64,000 bases of DNA, taken from positions 930,001-994,000 of the forward strand of contig NZ_RPDH01000001.1 in NCBI RefSeq assembly GCF_003813775.1, written 5' to 3'. The notes beneath the pieces were generated by a model. The model was not told the DNA's origin. It searched no databases and saw nothing but the letters and a program-made list of their open reading frames with translations. Shown in pieces: positions 62,061 to 64,000 of this stretch. The DNA comes from Chitinophaga lutea (GTDB lineage: Bacteria > Bacteroidota > Bacteroidia > Chitinophagales > Chitinophagaceae). Made by a program: the position numbers and the translations under genes. Numbering within the stretch: position 1 is the stretch's first letter; the number at the start of each line of letters is the position of its first letter.

Positions 62061-62407
62061 ATGCCCTGCTCTACCGGGTACCCCTTCCTCAGCCAGACGG
62101 ACAGCCCGGCGGTCATCACATACACCTTTTCGAAGCCCATGTTCCGCGCGCGTTTGGCGGCATAGGGCCCCGCGCCGCAAAGCGCGTCCGAGCAATAAAA
62201 CACCAGCGTGGTGTTGGGGTCGGCGCCGAGGTCCTCGGCGGAATAATCTCCCGGGTCCAGGTGCCTGGCCCCGGGGAGATGATGACGGCGGAAGGAGGAA
62301 ACAGGGTTGTTATCGATGGTGACAAATCCGGGCTTACCGAGCATCTGCCGCACCTCTTCGGGGCTTATTTCCGTAAGGCCGAAGAGCTTGGTGGTAGTGA
62401 TTCTCAT
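62036..62407 (-). CDS. rhodanese-like domain protein
   Basis: A 123-residue single-domain rhodanese. The conserved segment after strand 2 (FVTIDNNPVSSFRRHHLPGARHL) and the active-site loop (FYCSDALCGAGPYAA) are visible. The loop cysteine YCSDALC is in the right place, with a second Cys six residues on, so a sulfur-transfer or redox role is possible. I use ATG 62407 (MRITTTKLFGL); the frame is open to 62461 but that part is not convincing. It is convergent with tyrS and shares its terminator sequence. Confidence 0.88.
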   Translation of the reverse strand: MRITTTKLFGLTEISPEEVRQMLGKPGFVTIDNNPVSSFRRHHLPGARHLDPGDYSAEDLGADPNTTLVFYCSDALCGAGPYAAKRARNMGFEKVYVMTAGLSVWLRKGYPVEQGIKNGAVPE

Positions 62408-62727
62408 GGCTTTTTTCGACAAATGTCCTCCCCCACGGTGACAAGGGTATGTCAGCAGCAATGGCCCGGAGGGAACATTTTCCCGGCAACGGGCCGCTTA
62501 TCCGGGCAAAACAATTGATAATCAATACTATGCCAACCTATCTGCCTCCTTACAGGCGGCAAAAAGCGATCGTGGAAAAGATTGAGCGCTCTCGGGCGCA
62601 TCTGCCATGTTACTCTAAAACATACAATATCAACACATTATAATAATCCACTTGTCAATGCTTGAACCGAATATGGTATCAAATTGTCTGAAACCGTTAC
62701 TGCTATTGTGTTTATAAGTATATACGC

Positions 62728-62800
62728 CCTATATACGTCCTATATACGTTCTATTTGCTTCCTATATGCTTCCTTCTTTTAAAGGAAGGAAGCATATAGG
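62728..62800. repeat. 11-bp microrepeat leading into a perfect inverted repeat
   Basis: Units of 11 bp start at 62728 and 62739 (both CCTATATACGT), 62750 (TCTATTTGCTT), 62761 (CCTATATGCTT) and 62772. From 62761 the sequence CCTATATGCTTCCTTC is mirrored by GAAGGAAGCATATAGG, with about 8 bp between the arms. There is no U-tract. The gap 62408-62933 holds this element, the terminator at 62872 and no gene I can support. Confidence 0.75.
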
Positions 62801-62871
62801 GCTTAAATAGGAAAAATATAGACTGAAAGAACTGTTTATAATAATGAGATGACCAGTGTGCCGATAAACAA

Positions 62872-62914
62872 GAAAGGGGCTGCAACCGGCTTTTACCAGT
62901 CACAGCCCCTTTTT
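62872..62914 (-). terminator. terminator of the amidohydrolase gene
   Basis: On the minus strand AAAAAGGGGCTG pairs with CAGCCCCTTT across a 20-nt loop. It lies 20 nt after the amidohydrolase stop. The T-run is short. Confidence 0.72.
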
Positions 62915-62933
62915 CAGGAAGGCCTTCGGCCCG

Positions 62934-64000
62934 TTACTTCAGGTCGTACTTGTATTTATACCTTTCGTACAGTTGTTTGTGTTTGTCTTCCAGGCTTACC
63001 TCGCGGCCCTGGATGTAGGCACGGGTGATCACGCTGCTTTTCATATCGAGGATATCGCCGGTGCTCACCACGATGTTGGCGTCTTTACCTACTTCCAGCG
63101 AACCGGTTTTGTCGGCGATTCCCAGGATTTTGGCCGGGTTGAGGGTTACGGCGCTCAGGGCCTCCTCTTTGCTCAGGCCATAGGCGCCTGCGGTGCCTGC
63201 ATTGAAGGGCAGGTTGCGCTGCTGCCAGAAACCTTCGTTGCTGATGCAGAACAGGATGCCGGCTTTCTGTAACTGGGCGGCGGTTTTGTAAGGCTGGTCC
63301 ACATCATCGTCGGCCATTACGGGCAGGCTGTGCGGCTGCGCCAGCACTACCGGGATGTTCTGTTTTTTCAGCACATCGGTAATGAGCCAGGCATCGGTGC
63401 CGCCCACGATCACCACGTCGAAGCCGAATTCTTTGGCGATGTCGGTGGCTACGATCAGCTCTTTCACCAGGTCGCAATGGATGAAGAGTTTCTGTGAGCG
63501 GTCGAACAGGCCTTTTACGGCTTCGTATTTCAGGTTGGTTTCGCTGTGTTTGGCTTCAGCCAGGTAGCCTTTGGCCGCGCGGAAAAACGCTTTGACTTCG
63601 TCTATCTTGGCCATGGCGGCTTTTACGGCATCGTTGCTGGGACCTGCGGCGGAACTGCCGAAGGGGTTGCTGCGGGCCATCAGGCGGGGCATGTAGAAAT
63701 GAATGCCGTTATCGGTTTTATACGCCGCGTCTTCCCAGTTCCAGGCATCTAGCTGTACCACGGAAGAGCTGCCGCTGATGAGGCCGCCCTGCGGCACCGC
63801 ATGCGCCAGCAGAATGCCGTTGGTGCGCAGGGTGGCGATCACTTTGGAATCGGTGTTGTACGATACGATGGAGCGTACGGAAGGATTGATCTCCCCTACC
63901 TCTTCATAGTCGTTGGTGGCTCGTACGCTTTCCACCTCGGTCAGGCCCAGGCTGCTTTCCGGCGCAATGAGGCCGGGGTATACGTGCTGCCCCTGCAGGT
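62934..64000 (-). CDS. amidohydrolase-family protein (imidazolonepropionase-like), N-terminus off the window
   Basis: The C-terminal 355 or so residues of a metal-dependent amidohydrolase. The frame runs off the right edge upstream of the family block GQHVYPGLIAPESS, so the true start is outside the window. The visible part includes the residues around VIVGGTDAWL and the C-terminal composite strand region LEVGKDANIVVSTGDI, typical of secreted imidazolonepropionase-like proteins in Bacteroidota. The metal-binding HxH motif, if present, would be outside the window or poorly conserved. The substrate is unknown. Confidence 0.87.
   Translation of the reverse strand, partial: LQGQHVYPGLIAPESSLGLTEVESVRATNDYEEVGEINPSVRSIVSYNTDSKVIATLRTNGILLAHAVPQGGLISGSSSVVQLDAWNWEDAAYKTDNGIHFYMPRLMARSNPFGSSAAGPSNDAVKAAMAKIDEVKAFFRAAKGYLAEAKHSETNLKYEAVKGLFDRSQKLFIHCDLVKELIVATDIAKEFGFDVVIVGGTDAWLITDVLKKQNIPVVLAQPHSLPVMADDDVDQPYKTAAQLQKAGILFCISNEGFWQQRNLPFNAGTAGAYGLSKEEALSAVTLNPAKILGIADKTGSLEVGKDANIVVSTGDILDMKSSVITRAYIQGREVSLEDKHKQLYERYKYKYDLK

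Noticed and set aside
62449..62643. A 64-codon plus-strand frame after the rhodanese gene
   Set aside because: It overlaps the rhodanese upstream region and has no start signal, conserved block or partner.
1..64000. tRNA or rRNA genes
   Set aside because: I looked for cloverleaf-like sequences and the TTCGANNC arm in the intergenic gaps and found none that I could support by eye; a tRNA search program would settle it.

Overview
The window looks like chromosomal DNA from a flexirubin-producing member of the Bacteroidota, most likely Chitinophagaceae (Chitinophaga-like). The grounds are three SusC/SusD pairs, a FecI/FecR pair, TlpA-type thioredoxins, a dialkylresorcinol (flexirubin) gene cluster, TANNTTTG-type -7 boxes and GC-rich genes separated by AT-rich gaps. 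I saw no rRNA, tRNA, CRISPR array, prophage or intact insertion sequence.

Layout. 1-7526 (minus): one end of a flexirubin-type cluster (darA, darB, an unknown gene, a BtrH-like protein, an ABC exporter pair, an acyl carrier protein and a ketosynthase that runs off the left edge). 7590-11387: a GIN-domain lipoprotein, guaA and a periplasmic-binding lipoprotein. 11531-20865 (plus): sigma factor, FecR anti-sigma, STN-bearing SusC, SusD and two TlpA-like thioredoxins. 20934-25955 (minus): a second SusC/SusD pair. 26452-35275: the ligase-associated DNA-repair set (MBL-fold exonuclease, ATP-dependent ligase, Lhr-type helicase, PdeM phosphoesterase), interleaved with a TauE/SafE permease, an NCS2 purine permease and a DUF6157 protein. 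36157-43438: a LexA/CI-like S24 repressor, two small membrane proteins, dinB and a DnaE2-like polymerase. 43664-46407 (minus): DUF3467, Ldh-family dehydrogenase and aspartate kinase. 46576-52169 (minus): a third SusC/SusD locus with a lipoprotein. 52841-64000: two outer-membrane-type proteins, deoxynucleoside kinase, trpS, gatC, an ABC ATPase, a cobalamin adenosyltransferase, two related secreted proteins, tyrS, a rhodanese and a partial amidohydrolase.

How genes work together. About 17 kb (26452-43438) is rich in DNA-repair genes. The S24 repressor keeps its Ala-Gly cleavage site and Ser-Lys dyad. Its own promoter and the dinB promoter each carry two copies of a 13-bp palindrome, CTAA-N5-TTAG, which suggests an SOS-like circuit. 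The sigma/FecR/STN-SusC set is a cell-surface signalling uptake system. The darA-to-ketosynthase run is one biosynthetic operon with coupled genes.

Unusual structure. Several genes carry tandem duplications of their own 3' ends: fecR (67 bp), the NCS2 permease (about 67 bp, four decayed extra copies) and dnaE2 (78 bp), with dinB a possible fourth case next to an 82-bp array. Separate arrays lie between darA and darB (45-bp hairpin units) and downstream of pdeM (about 117 bp).
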